Source: Fomitopsis serialis (taxonomy: Eukaryota; Basidiomycota; Agaricomycetes; Polyporales; Fomitopsidaceae). From it: a stretch of DNA of 64,000 nt. Under the pieces are notes generated by a model. It saw only the letters and a program-made list of their open reading frames with translations, was not told where the DNA came from and searched no databases. Made by a program: the position numbers and the translations under genes. The DNA is taken from NCBI RefSeq assembly GCF_022376445.1, contig NW_025954994.1:62001-126000 (forward strand), written 5' to 3'. Positions 1 to 12,278 of the stretch are shown piece by piece. Every line of letters begins with the position of its first letter. Within the stretch, counting starts at the first letter, position 1.

Positions 1-342
1 CCAGCGACTCAGCCACACGCGGGCGCCAAAGCAGCGACGAACTCAACATCACTTTGACCACTACCACAACTTGACGGTACACTGTCTTAGACTTACCGCT
101 ACGGTGCGTTGTAGCATTTGGTAAGTCTGTTTGACAAGTCTCGGATGTCAACACCAGTGCTTATGCCCCACGAGCGGTCAGGCTGCTAATAAGCTGTAGT
201 CGGCAGCGGATCCCACGCAAGTGACCGAGGTCAACGCGCTGCAGTCGCTGTGCTTTCTCTGGGACTAATGTGAGTTCTCTGGAATCTCTGTTATAACTGC
301 CATGAATATATTGTAGACTCGCCAGTGAACGCAACGCCGGCC

Positions 343-2025
343 ATGCCAACGGAACGACGTGTTTCGCTGCCACCAGAAATTCTAGCCCAAATCATAGATC
401 TTACGCCTCGAGAAGTAAGGCCTGTGTGCCTCCTACTATCTCGAATGCTCCACGACCTTGTCGTCCCTCTGGTCTTCTCATCAGTCACCGTCGAATTTGG
501 AGCCTGGGAGTACAGTTATCATGATGAGGCAGATGATGATGACGAGGACGAGGATGACGACGTACATTTCAATTCTTCAGGGATCCCGGGGCTGGCGAAA
601 GAGGGGCGGAGTTCCAGGTCCATCGATATTCTCAAACACATCATGGAGGATTCGAATTTTGCGAGGGTTGTCAAGAAGCTAGAAGTACGTGCCTACGAGC
701 CGAGGGAGAACCTCCGTGGTTCTGCCTTTGACCTGCGTAAGTGTTGAAGGCACTGCAGATTGTCGTGTATTAGACAATGCTGACGCTCGCCTATAGGATG
801 TCTGATGCTCGCCACGTACCATTTGTGTAACTTGCACTCGCTGGTGTGGTATGGGGAATGCCCGACCCCTTCTCTCGAGATCCTCGAATCACTGGGTAGG
901 ACATGCCCTTTGCTACATGAGGTTGCTCTTCCGTAAGTACATCTCATTGTCAACAATCTTTATATCTTACGTTCTGAACACGTCGTTCTCTCCTCCTAGA
1001 TGCTTAGCATTGAAGGGTCTTCCGCTGCGCGGCCTCAGAGCTCTGCGCTCGATAATCGATAGCGGCACACACTTGATCAAGACTCCTGTAGATGATCTGG
1101 ACGTCGCGGAAGATTCCTCCATTTACCTTCACGGAGAGTCCCTACGGAAGGCTAGCCTCCCAGCCACGTGGATAACCAGAATCCCGCCTCGACTCTTACC
1201 CAACCTCACACATGTCGAGTTGTTATACCTCGACTTGGAGTCTGTGGAGCGGCTCGGACCATTCCTCAAGGGACTCGCTCAGTTGCAATCACTGACAATC
1301 AGCTTAGACGAAGTCATCGCGGATGCAGTCCTGACAGTCCTGGCATCGTCGCGCGACCGTAATCCGCGATTGACCGAGCTATGCTTGCAGGACATGCTGG
1401 TATCATGGGCCGACGGCGGCTACTCGTATTCATTGGAGCGCCGATTGCTCTCAAAAATCCTCTTGGGAAGACATGCGTTGCGGCGTTTTCGCCTTAATAT
1501 GTATGCATGTCCTGAGGCCCGTTTGATTCCTTACCTGGCCATCCTTGCAACACTTAAAAACCTCGAGGTTCTGGAGCTTGCCTTGATCGCTCCGAGGGGA
1601 GTGCTCACCTGTGACTTCATGAGCACTCTGGCTTGCCACTTGCCCAATGGACTTACTGGCTTGGTAGTCAATGTCTGCGCCGACGTCTTCGAGCCGGATG
1701 CTCTCGATCTCATCGTGCGTGCCTATCACCATACCTCCGAGAGGCTTACCGACTCGCACCTTCGTTTCAGTGGTCAAAACTCCCTCGGCTGGGCTACCTC
1801 CACCTACGGACCCCCGCCGACCTCCCATCAATCCGAGACCTGATCGCCAGAGCGCGAAACCTGAAGGTCTTGGGTCACAATGGACGGTTGTACGGCGTCG
1901 ATTACCGGGCCGGCTCGCCTGAGCTTACGGCGTGGCCACGAAGTATGATCTTGTTCAGGAGAGCTGAACTCTACGGATTTCCGGAGTGGGAATGGTTGAC
2001 AAGGCATACGCAGATGTATTCATAG
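343..2025 (+). CDS. F-box protein, family member 1
   Basis: Predicted substrate-recruiting F-box protein of an SCF-type ubiquitin ligase; the substrate is unknown. The N-terminus (LPPEILAQIIDLTPREVR, then CLLLSRMLHDLVVPLVFSSV) is an F-box-like helix pair of the kind seen in basidiomycetes. An acidic Asp/Glu stretch follows, then a leucine-rich tail (LPNLTHVELLYL, LATLKNLEVLELALI) suggesting irregular LRRs. The ATG at 343 is chosen because the longer frame upstream starts only with GTG. Introns fall near 735-796, 933-1000 and 1713-1771, all GT-AG and about 60 nt. The C-terminal block (LKVLGHNGRLYGVDY ... ELYGFPEWEWLTRHTQMYS) recurs in the F-box genes at 26.1, 28.4 and 30.8 kb, so this is one member of a local family. 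F-box assignment is by resemblance; SCF membership is inference. Confidence 0.8.
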
Positions 2026-2426
2026 ACACGTTACCGCTGTGACGCGACGAGGCTCGAACATGCCATTAGGCTTGCTCTCTGTGACGCGCGCCAGCGGCCC
2101 GGAAGACAAGAGATGTTCCCGACGTGATGTGTACTGTAGTGATAAGTATCAGTTGCGAGCCTCCGAGTCTCCGCAGTGCACGCCTTACCAGTCTCAAGAT
2201 ATGCCCATAACAGTCACGACTCACGAAGTGACCTGGTTCAAATTCCCGCGCGCAGAGGTTCCATCGGTGACGTCGTATCATGAGTGCCATTCAAATAATC
2301 TACGGTGCTGTATCAAGAAAGACAACCCGATGTGTATGCCATTGTAACGTCCGAGCATTAGATACTTGAGCAGCAGCATACTGGGAACGGCAACACAAAT
2401 TGCGTGAGGTATCTCTACCGAGCCGT

Positions 2427-4786
2427 CTAGTCCAGATGGTCCAGGATCTCCTGCGCTCTTTGTACGTAGAGCTCAAATCGCTCCTCAAAACCCGTGCATA
2501 TCCGTTCAGCGACGCCGAGGCTGGACGGCACTTTATCGGCAGCGACAGCGATGGAGAGCCCGCCGGCGTACGAGATTATCCCCATTCCGATGGTGCCTGT
2601 ATAATGTCACAGTGAGAGTGTGGCCATCGAGTAAGGCAGTCCAGAGAGGTTCACCTTTACCGAACTGAGGAGGGAGGACTGTCCATTTAAGCACTTCCGT
2701 ACTTTCCAAGGTTATTGTACTTTGCGCCGGGCCAGGAACGCTGGACGCACCCGCACTGTTAGCAACTGGCTCAGGCACGAAGATTGTACCTTACTTTGTC
2801 AGGACAACGAGGACTAAACAAACTTGAGTACTAGCTGCACAGCAGAGGCCATCCAGAGCTCACATGATTGCATTAACATATCATATATCGGCGTCATTAC
2901 CCATTTGTTGCATAGTTCTTTGAGTTGTGGAATCGGTTCCGCCAGCATGGATGGGTTCAGCAGTGCGGGAAACTGACCCGTCAACTGCACGATATGGAAA
3001 CACAGCCTCGGAAGCAGGCTACGTTTCAGAATGGAGAGCTCTCTGCGGCACTGGTGGATGTGCGTGTGAAGCTCGTGCACTGTGACATCGTCGGATACAT
3101 TTGTCGATGGGTTCAAGTACACGAGGGATACTGTCGACAGGTTCTTCATCGACCAGTCGCCGGGAGCGCGTGTGCTCATCGGTCTGCAACCTCTTCATAA
3201 TCAGCATGCAGTGCGAGATCAATCTGGTTCCTCACATAAGGAAAGCGATAGGCGAAGGGAGTAGCGCCCTCAGCTTCCGCTTCATCCGCTTCCAAAGGCC
3301 GTTCATCTGATCTGTGGGCCTGGACGCAATCTCCTTCCCGAGTACGTCCGCCATCACCGCGCATACAACGTCGTTCAGCGTGACGTGCCCCGTCTTTGCG
3401 CGCGTCTTCCCGCGCTGCTCCTTCGGAAGGCCAGCGACCGCGCTACCAGGCTTCGCGCCAGAAAACGCTTGCTGGCAGAGCTTGACGTCCTTGATGCTGA
3501 ACACGCGCGAGCTGGCAAACTCCCGCTCCGTCACGCGCGGGCCCGGCTGGGGGCCTGTGAGCCTATCGACGCGCCAGAAGGTAAGGGGGAAGAGAGCGGC
3601 CAGGTGCGCAGCTTGGTAGACACTCCAGAAGAGACCGACGAACATCGAGCCAGCGTATACAAACCAGAACGTGCAGGCCATGACGAGTTCGAGTAGCGGT
3701 GCGGTATATGGATGCGTCGCCAGCGAGTCGAAAGGCCGGAGGGAGCGGTGGAGCTTGGAAGGTAGCACCTCTCCTCGCTTCGCCGCATGGAGGTAGTCCG
3801 CCATCGAGTCCATCTTGTGTACGAGCTCGTTGTGATATGAAGTGATGTAGAGCTGGCTGATAGCAAAGCCTTGACCATCTGCGAGGGCGTGGTGGCTATA
3901 CAGCGTTGGAACAGCGAGTACTCAGATACAGACACAGAGTAAACCCACCCTCTCATGATCAACGCGCTCTGAGCACCGGTCTCGTCCCTGTAGTTCTCGA
4001 CAAGTATGGCCTCCCACAGTGGGTGCTTCAGGTCCCACTTTTGAGCAATGACCTTGCCCATCTGGTACAGTATCTCAGCATCACCAGCGAGACGCAGCGC
4101 TAGTGGAGTAGAATTCACGAACCACGTCATTCAACTCACGTTTCCCGGCCGGTTCCGGGAGACTGACGGCGTGGATGTGGTTCTTGAGATCGAAATCAGG
4201 GTCCTCTTCGAAGCGGGCGCCGTGCAATCTTCTGAGCACAGACGTTACCCGTTGTTTGTACTTCGGGAACGTTTCGCAATGACGTTGCGCTATCTGTGCG
4301 ATGCGTCGGGGAAAGCAGTCTTGTATAACCTACGAGTGAACGCACCGAGTATAAGTCTTCCAACGTCAACTTTCCCTTCAGAGTGTATGTCCAAGCGCAC
4401 ACCTGTCTTGCGTAATGAGTAGACATGACGCGACAGACTAAAACGGCGCGCTCACAGGGTTCAACGAAGTCGGTCACGTCGGCCAGGAGGAGCCATATGT
4501 TGTCCATCCCGCCGATCGATTGCCGTCGCTCATGAAAATCTCTGTAGATCCAGTCCCCAACCAGATGTATGGTCTTTATTACCCATTCTGTGACGCCACC
4601 GGTGTGCCCGAAGTCAGTGAGTGACCACTGCGCTTTGGGCTCTACGTTCCGAGCACGACCATTGGTGCCGACACCAGAACTGCTGGGCATCTTGAGACAA
4701 CGGTCTTCGACCATTTGAGACCTGTAGCGAGGGAGAGAAGTGTAGAAACCTGACCGCGAACAAGGCATATTTATGTTGAAGGACAT
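2427..4786 (-). CDS. WS/DGAT-like O-acyltransferase (wax ester/diacylglycerol type)
   Basis: Multi-exon gene resembling fungal wax-ester synthase/diacylglycerol acyltransferase-like proteins, which transfer acyl groups from acyl-CoA to alcohols or diacylglycerol at membranes. The catalytic HHxxxDG motif is visible as HHALADGQ at about 3880-3905, formed across a splice junction (donor GG|GTGGGT, acceptor TATAG). Other family blocks are the N-terminal FHERRQSIGGMDNIWLLLAD, a hydrophobic segment near 3630-3700 (ELVMACTFWFVYAGSMF), TLNDVVCAVMADVLGKEI, the PGDWSMKNLST block and the C-terminal IISYAGGLSIAVAADKVP. The reading ends at a TAG at 2427-2429. The 5' end is uncertain: in-frame ATGs lie at 4786 and 4691, and an additional upstream exon is possible. 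No disabling lesion was seen in the core. Family assignment is fairly sure; the substrate is unknown. Confidence 0.78.
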
Positions 4787-5342
4787 GGCGGTCCATCCGA
4801 GGCTGGTGAAGGGGATCCCCAAGCATGCCACCGTCCGAACCTCGTGCCACTATGGACGGCCCCGCGGACGCCCCAGGTCGGAGTGATGTGTGGCCATACA
4901 AGCCACTGTCAATGCGCTCGGAGGTCAGACCAACGCTGATGCGACATATGATGACCTACCCGGCGACCTCGCGCACGCAACAATTCGACGCGGCGTGATT
5001 CTCTGCGATGGGTATCTGCGGATTGACGGACGTCAATCAGACTTGACCTGCCAGCATGTGTGGTTCCGGTCGTGCCATTGGTGATAGGAGAGCCAATGCG
5101 AAGGTGTAGTTATTGGACTGGTCCAGATAGAGAAGATGCTAATCAGATCAGACTCTGACGCCGTTAGTCGGACTCGACGCACGATTGGGCGGTACATACG
5201 GATGGATTGAAGAAGCCCTAATTGCCTCGCGGACATGGGAAAATGATGACCAGACGCACTGCCGAAGAAGGTCAAGGGAATGACATCATGGTATGAACTG
5301 ATCATAGAGGATGAGGGAAGCTAGATACAGATGGGTGCAACC
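4787..5342. other. Intergenic stretch
   Basis: About 550 bases between the acyltransferase 5' end and the aquaporin relic. I see no coding pattern with family resemblance. The promoter or a first exon of the acyltransferase may lie here. Confidence 0.4.
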
Positions 5343-6135
5343 CTACAGCAACGTCTCAGCCAACGCCTGATACGCAGCGGCAGGCCCGTAGCGCATGTCC
5401 CCTAGCGCTCCCAGAACCACCAGCAAGCATGAGATTGTGCCGTCCGTTCGAACCAGAGAGCCCAGCGGAAGACCAGTACTCGCGTCGTAGTTGGCCCTCC
5501 GTGGCGTGCCGCGCAGGTTTATACACTTACTACCCACTGACCGCTGTATGGAAACCTTCTGACGACGGCTGGTACAAACGCCCGGGAAACGCTCACAGGC
5601 ATGTGTGACACACTTCCCAGCTAGAAACGAGGCGTACATCAGGACCGCAGTATACGCACAATGGATCCTACTCACAGATGACAGACGAAGGATGTGAGGC
5701 CAATGCTGACCTTGAGAAATAAGGGGACATTCAACCATCAGCGCAACTTTGATCGTTCGTCAAATTCCACCGGAGATCAAGGAATAACAGGATGCTTCTC
5801 TGCCGCCAATATAACCACGGACAATACCAGCACCACAGATCGGACGACCATCTCTACGAACATAGCCTGGGCAAGGTTGACGCCGTGTGTCAACACAGTG
5901 CTGAACGCTTCATTAGACACAGGTCATAGGCTACGATTGACACTTACTTCAACAACGGCGGACCCGGTGTGAGCGCAAGGACGTCAGCCGCAGCCGCAAT
6001 AGCCCCAGCGAGCTGAGCGATACAGTAGCAGACGAAACGTAAGGGGCAATGACTCCGTTCAAGAACACAGCCAGACTAATATTCGGCTTGAATCGCCACT
6101 AGCCCGGTAGAACATCTAGACAGAGATGAACAGAC
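5343..6135 (-). pseudogene. Decayed aquaporin (MIP family)
   Basis: Read on the minus strand, short blocks of a fungal aquaporin appear in the right order but in different frames. They are MFYRASG, KPNISLAVFLNGVIAP (a derivative of the first NPA-region helix), LRFVCYCIAQLAGAIAAAA, LTPGPPLL, then across a GT-AG intron THGVNLAQAMFVEMVV and VLSVVILAAEKH, then VSIGLTSFVCHL, and finally a worn block SRAFVPAVVRRFPYSGQW matching the second NPA helix region. One-base frame changes separate MFYR from KPNIS and VIAP from LRFV, and a stop follows AAEKHPVIP. An intact gene would form a six-helix water or glycerol channel; this copy cannot. The 5' part beyond about 6135 is not recognisable. I am fairly sure of the family and sure that it is broken. 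Confidence 0.75.
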
Positions 6136-7060
6136 CAGATCTCATGGATAGCGATGTATAGATCGTGCAGGAGGAGGGTGCGGAGGCGCTCAGAACGACT
6201 GTACGTGAGCGCTAAAAAGATCGTACGCTTCTCTATAGCTGCCATCACTACAGTATAGCGACCAAAGGCGTCGCAGCGAATCCTTATACTTGCTTCAAGC
6301 TCAGAGTTCGTCCTGCAACGTCTACTTCTTTGTGTACTCCTATCTATATTGCTGTTATCAAGGGACCGACGATGGCTAGCTCCGACAGCCTGCGCTATAC
6401 TCACTGAACGTGAGTGCTATCTGGAGGAGTGGAAATCGCGACGGCGTTGCCAAATGGTCGGCCTGTCAAGGCCCCGAAGACAGCTCATCTGCCGTCAGCA
6501 CGCAACCTGACTGGATCTATGCGGCCTGGTCGGGCGTACGATCCTTTCGGCTGTCACTCTGATCAATGTCTGACTTGGTGCAGTAATCGAGACAATCAAA
6601 CAACAGGTCGAGGAGCGGGTACAATATTGGATGAGGGAAAGTGGCCAACGACATCGAGGCATTTTATCGTATACGCAGCGACGGCGCTACAGGCATCAAC
6701 GCGAGCGAGTCCAACTAAGCGCAGACAACAGTAGGTAACACAAAACACGGAGCGACGTATCGTACAAGAAACATAGCATAACACGACACGAAACAAGGTA
6801 CGTATTATTGACAATGATGCACAGGACCGTCCGGGTCACGCAACGAGAAAAAGTTGAGAGGAAACATAAACAGCGCAGAGGGTCAAGAGCGTACAAGGGG
6901 CCGAGCGTACAACGCGAAGGCGTAGAGTCCGAGAATAAGGGAAGAGGGACGACGTGAGCCTGGCACAATGGTGAGCAGTCTGCCAGTCAATGGGTTCATG
7001 GTAGACTTACCGTGAGTGAGTTCGGTCCAGTCGTCGAAGAGGGTACCGAAGCACGGTGGT
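6136..7060. other. Intergenic stretch
   Basis: Between the aquaporin relic and the 3' end of FtsJ copy 1. Open frames here lack family resemblance and cross-frame consistency. The 3' UTR of the FtsJ gene is expected at the right edge. Confidence 0.4.
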
Positions 7061-8552
7061 TCATCGCCACTGGCGGTCGCTCGCACCTTTCGGTGTATTG
7101 AAGAGCTTCTTATATCCGATGTTCTTCTCTTCCTGACGCTGGGTCACGTCGCGCTGAGCGGAGCGACTTCGCCAGTCAGAGGAATGGTCCGCGGTTGACC
7201 GTGCAGCAGGCATCTGCGGGTTTTTGTTGCCAATGCGTGCTAGTGTGGACTCCGAACGTTGGTTCGGATGGACGCGTGGGCATGCACCTGTTGCAGATCG
7301 CGATGAGCATTAGCGCTACGCCTCCCCGCCAAGAGGTGAAGCAATCATACTTACCTGAGCCGTGGCCTTGGAGGACTCTGTCGTAGTTCGAGCGGATCGC
7401 GTCATATTGACGCTCCCAAACAGGCGTGAATAGCTCCACTACGTAGGTGAGGATCGCCTGTCCAGCAACGGCTTCGGACGGATGAGGGAGGGCTATCGTA
7501 TCGACGTCGCCGATTGCTGTAGAGACTTGGTGAGTATGCAATGTCGCTATCACCGAGTAGAGTGTGGCTCACCTGTTCTATTAAAGTAACAGATGATTGC
7601 GCGGATGTGATCCAAGTGCAGATGTTTGACGTCGGCGTTCGCTTTGTAGCTTTGACAGACTATGTAGGCAAATGAAGTCTTCGCCTGGTAGCGCGGTTTG
7701 ACGGCGTAGACGGAATCGAATGAATCCCGAAGGATCGCGATGATGTCGATGACCCAGTCAAAAGGGCGCATCCACAACGAGAGGACGAGAGTGCCGCCGG
7801 CAGCAATGTGCTCGAGGGCGACCAGCAGCTGCGCATACACCAGGTCAATCTTTTTGGTCCGTGGCACGGCGCCTTCTGCTAGCATGATAGCGGCGTTGGC
7901 TATGACTAGGTCAAAGCCTGCGGGTGGGATATGCTCTGAAAATTGATGTCATTTCAGTGTCGCGCACCAATGGTGTTCCATACATACCAGTAGTATCCCA
8001 ATTGATTGAGGTTGATTGCCCCCTAGCGATCGAGCAAACATCCTCTTCGTACACTGAGAACCGGGGTGCAAGGGACTGAAGACTGCCCTGCACCGAGATG
8101 CCAGGTATACTGGCACTCGGAGGCAAGGTAATCCCCACTCCGTGCATGAGTGTGTTCTGCAAAAGCCAGGTGGCGAATCCACCCGGGGCACAGCCAAGGT
8201 CGAGGAAGTGGCGGGCCTGGTCCAAGACCAGGCGGAATGCAGGGTAACGGTTAGTAGTGATTTTGACAATCTCTTGAAAAGCTTTCTTGAAGTCTTCTAG
8301 GTCGGATGGAGTGGCGGTCCGGCTCCGGTTAAGGCGGGCGAGTTCGGTGTAGGTGCGGTCGACGGTGTCGTGAAGGCGGTAGAGTTCCTTCAGCACCAGG
8401 AGACGGCGGAGGGCGGGCGACGCATTGAAGAAGGGGAGTTCGAAGTTAGATAATTTCGAGGTAATGAGGATGGGGCTATCATTCAGTACGCTGTCGATTT
8501 GGGCGTCGACGTCGGCGATCGTCTTGAAGCGAGAGACGGTGTCACGATCCAT
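7061..8552 (-). CDS. FtsJ-fold SAM-dependent methyltransferase, copy 1 (intact)
   Basis: Predicted Rossmann-fold methyltransferase of the FtsJ/RrmJ type, whose characterised members 2'-O-methylate RNA. SAM motif I is HFLDLGCAPGG at residues about 115-125; a motif IV-like segment is GFDLVIANAAIML; the beta-strand GGTLVLSLWMRP follows. In classical FtsJ the last strand carries a catalytic lysine (GGxFVxK), but here it is serine, so RNA 2'-O-methylation is not assured. Four exons fit: 7988-8552, 7573-7935, 7355-7516 and 7061-7287. They sum to 1317 nt, 438 residues, with no internal stop. The C-terminus GASDRQWR is shared with the copy at 21.4-22.9 kb, which supports the last exon. A TATA-like stretch lies at 8612-8620, about 65 nt upstream. 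Paralogs lie at 10.9 kb and 21.4 kb; this is the only copy with both an intact frame and a normal SAM motif. Confidence 0.82.
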
Positions 8553-8691
8553 GGCGAAAGAGGAGAGTGCTAGTGGTTGGGCTGCAGACTCATGTTACTC
8601 AGGCTGCTATTGTTTATATTCTCTCAGGTCGAGAGCACGAGGCGGTGCAGAGTCATTGCCTTTACAGTGCTATGTCGATATTGGTACCCTA

Positions 8692-8742
8692 ACATGAGGC
8701 TAGGACAGTAGAGATTTCAGACGTATACCGTTCACTCGGTGG
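8692..8742 (-). promoter_or_regulatory. Two-part conserved upstream element, FtsJ copy 1
   Basis: Read toward the gene it is CCACCGAGTG (8733-8742), a gap of 23 nt, then ACTGTCCTAGCCTCATGT (8692-8709), about 140-190 nt before the ATG. The 18-mer is identical upstream of copy 3, and a related pair lies upstream of copy 2. It could be a bound promoter element or simply young duplicated DNA. Confidence 0.5.
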
Positions 8743-10878
8743 TAAACCACAGGACAGCAGATGCTATGCATGTATGAGCTGCGGCACTCGGTTCTCTAGT
8801 GAACAATTTTCATTTGACGAATGAAATACCTGATTGGTACTACACATCACCACGACTCGAGCTTCGTCCACCTATACTTAGACAATCCACCTACCACCGG
8901 ATCGGCTCCTGTCAGACAGCCGTCCGTAGCCCGATGGCAGTCCACTCATAGTGTCCTAGCAGCTACAGAAGCCATAGATGAATGAGGCTCGCTCCAGCTT
9001 TCGGACGCAGAGCGATGCGCCTGAGGCCACTGCGAGCAACTGTGGAATTGGAATAAGCCAAGAAGAGGGCACTATAATCACGGTACTCACTGAAGCCTAT
9101 TTGACGAGTATGACTCGATGCAATGTGAGCTTCTATACTGCGGCAGAAGACGTATATGACTCGACGTAGTAGTGTATCTGGCTCTCAGATGGTGGTAGAA
9201 ACCAGCCATCGACGAAGTTGATGCTGTCGCATACGAAGATACTCCGAGACGTGGGGAGTAGACATACTGATCCGGAGGATGAATTAAATTGCGCACCATC
9301 GGCAGCGATTTGAGTCATAGTACAGTGGGCTTCTCTGAGACCTGTACCGCATGTGATAGGAGCCCTGCTACTTCGTTTAACGCAATGCACGCTGCGCTAT
9401 CTTCTTGCAAAGTGGACTGATGCTGTGTACCGCGCGCAGACCTGTCCCACCAACCATCTGGCTGCGTGGACTATACGCGGATCAATCGTGGCCATGGGTC
9501 ATGACTCTACACTGCCCGAGCGGCGTCCGACAAGCTTCTTCCACGAGCTTTGCCAAATTTACCCACGCACAGCATGCCCCAGTACAGTATCTACATACCT
9601 TTAGGACAGGTCGACTGGGTCCAAAGAGGCCCGTAGAAACTCCGCCGGCGCCCTCAGACTGCGGTGCGGTGGGGCTTATTCGATACGCTGCGCCGCAGAC
9701 CGGATGTACAGAAGCACAGTATACCCGTGTCTTGAGAGCATAGCATAGTCTGCTGAATGCAACATTGAAAGGCACCACAGAATCTGCCAGGCATCAATGT
9801 CTACGAGGTGAGTAGGGCCTTCGCCTAGCATTGAATGCAGTTCACACGTACCTCGACATTTCCTGATCATCGTCTTCAAGCTTGTTTTATCCGTATGAAC
9901 TGTGATTCGTAGCCGTAGAGTGACAGCTACCTTACTAGTGAGCGAACGAGAAGAATTGAAGTGCAATCGCTGGACCCTGCCGGACCTCTCAGTCGCCGAT
10001 TATGTGACGGACCTCTCGACGACAAGGAATTGACCTATAATAGGCGTACAGAAGCCAGACACGACTGTTAGAGATAATAGCAGGATAATAGTGTGTGTTT
10101 TTTCGGCTGCACAAGTATGGTTGGTGTGTGATTCATGAAGCATGGTGGTGGTTGTGTGCGAAACCCGTGCGTGACAGCGCTAGCTGAAGCGCTGACCAGC
10201 CACCGACGCGACCTCTGGCACAGTGGCAGTGGATGCGACTCGGTTCGAGGACGTTCGCGTCCCTCAATATTGACTTGGCGTCCTGGCCACACCCTGCTCC
10301 TCCAACGGCGTTATCGAACGTCTAGGTGAGAGAAATTCTTGTCGCGACATTGAATCCCTTAACCACGACACGCCTGGTGTTCATTCCTGGTGTTCATTCG
10401 CCTGCAAGTGACTACGCAACCATCGTCTCGTTTGTGCTATAACGAAGGTTCTTGTCCCCCTTGTACACGCTTCTTATGTGCAAGCACGTGTTGACGGTAA
10501 CGGAGGTAGACCACCACTCGAATTTGACTCGCACAACATCAATACACTCCAGGAGTGCGTACATATGTACAACTGACAATCGATATCTGACCCTCATCCT
10601 ATCATACACACGGATAGGTCAAAACAAGAAAAACGCGACAGCAAAGTTATCTGGAAAGCAAACTGGGAATTGCGCGACGAAGCAAAGCGAAGAAAGCAAA
10701 AGGAAACCAGAAGAGCGCGTATTAGGGAACTATTACGCGGAGTATAACGCCAGGGCGTGGAATGTGGACCAAATGTTGCTAGCGCGGGTTTGCTGCATGG
10801 TGAGTAGATCGTTTGCCAGTGGACTGAATCAGAGGCTTACGAAGGTCAGTCTCGTTTCGTCCGCTCAGGGCAGATATC
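8743..10878. other. Intergenic stretch between FtsJ copies 1 and 2
   Basis: About 2.1 kb with no gene I can support. Open frames on both strands are short and resemble no family. A 13-bp direct repeat (CTGGTGTTCATTC) occurs twice in tandem at about 10374-10400. The left edge holds the shared element of copy 1. Confidence 0.4.
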
Positions 10879-12148
10879 TCAAATGCCGCCTGGAAAGTCA
10901 AAACGATGGTTAGCACCACCCCGTCACGCCATTAAATGGTGAGCGAAAGTCATACTGACCTCCATATGCCTGTCTGAGAATTTCCTGGTAGTGCCCGTAG
11001 ATGGCATTGTGCTGCCGTTCCCATATGCGCGCGAAGAGCTCCAACACGAATGGTTGCTGGGAACTGAGGATCCCTTCGTCCGAATCACTAGAAAGGCGCG
11101 GGCACGTTCCGCCAGCATTGGCAGTGCCCGCTTTTACCACAGGATCCACGTTAGTGGGACACGCTATTCTCAAGAAAGCATGTACGCTCTTACTGGTACG
11201 GTTCTGATCTATGATCGCTTTGTGTAGGCGCCTCGAACCTTCAGAGGCCCCATAGTGGCGACACACGACGTAGGCGATCGACCTCCTCGTCTGATCGACT
11301 GGCTCGAGGTTGACAGCCGTGATAGACCCCGGCCCCTCGAACGACTGCCTCAGGACGGCAATGATATCGAGGACCCAGACGAGCGGCCGCGTCGGGAGAC
11401 TGATGATCAGCGTACCATCGACGGCGATGTGCTGCAGCGCCACTACCAGCTGTGCGTATACCAAGTGGACATAATCGTCCCACGGCGCGACATCCTCGGG
11501 CAGCGCCATGGAGGCGTTTGCAAGGACGAGGTCAAAGCCTCTGCTCGGGATATGTCCTTTGGCGGAGGGGAATGAGCCCGGACACTTCGACAGTATCTGG
11601 CACGTACCGATACTCGCTCGTCCATCAGCGATGCGGGATATATCCTCAGTGCACTCATGGAACCGCTCACGGAACCAGGGGTCAGCCTGCGACGGGGTGC
11701 CTGAGGCTCCCGGGCGCAGAGTGATCCCCACTCCATGTGCATCCTCATTCGTGCGCAGCAGCCAGGAGGAAACGCCGCGCGGGGTGTAGTCTAGGTCGAG
11801 GAAGTGATGAGTCTGCCAGCCGGGTGTGCTGTCGGTGATCTCTTTGTATGCCTTGTCAAAGCCGTATAGGCGCGGCGACGAAGGCTCGTTCGGGCGAGTC
11901 GCTTGGTTATGCTGACTCTGCAGAGTATAGGTGCGGTCGACTGTGTCGAGGTGGTTGAGGTGATACGATTCCCTCAGTACCAGGAGACGGCGGAAGGTAG
12001 AAGTGGGTGTCGCATTGAAGAACGATAGCTCGGAGGGGGAAAGCCTCGAGGCGATGCCGTCGGGGCCGTGAGGATCGTTCAGTATGTCGTTCATCGCCAT
12101 CTGGACTTCATTCATCGTCGTGAAGCGGGAGACGGTTTGGCGACTCAT
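10879..12148 (-). CDS. FtsJ-fold methyltransferase-like protein, copy 2 (diverged)
   Basis: Paralog of the 7.1-8.6 kb gene, starting at an ATG at 12148. The motif I region reads HHFLDLDYTPRGVSSWLL where copy 1 has HFLDLGCAPGGFATWLL, so two glycines that contact SAM are changed (G to D and G to R); SAM binding is doubtful. The motif IV-like block GFDLVLANASMALPEDV and the strand GTLIISLPTRP are kept. The frame is open from 12148 to 10910 without splicing because two introns at the positions used in copy 1 are multiples of three here (51 nt near 11570-11620 and one near 11130-11190). By analogy with copy 1 a last splice after QAYGG joins a tiny exon ending at 10879; unspliced, the frame ends at 10910. 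It lacks the long GASDRQWR tail. Possibly a degenerate or repurposed enzyme. Confidence 0.65.
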
Positions 12149-12278
12149 GAGTGCTGGAGTGAATGAGGTGAGTGGGGATGGAGCTAGAGCCTCAGACAGA
12201 GCTGATTTTTATGCTCGTCCAGGTCGAGGTAGGATGCATAGTTATTGTTCCTCACTGCGGACACTACCGCAACCACAT

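Noticed and set aside
3531..4130. Long minus-strand open frame overlapping the acyltransferase
   Set aside because: Only its first part is in the true frame; after the missed intron near 3906-3950 it is read out of frame.
11452..11789. Plus-strand frames opposite FtsJ copy 2
   Set aside because: Antisense shadows of a coding exon; no independent evidence.
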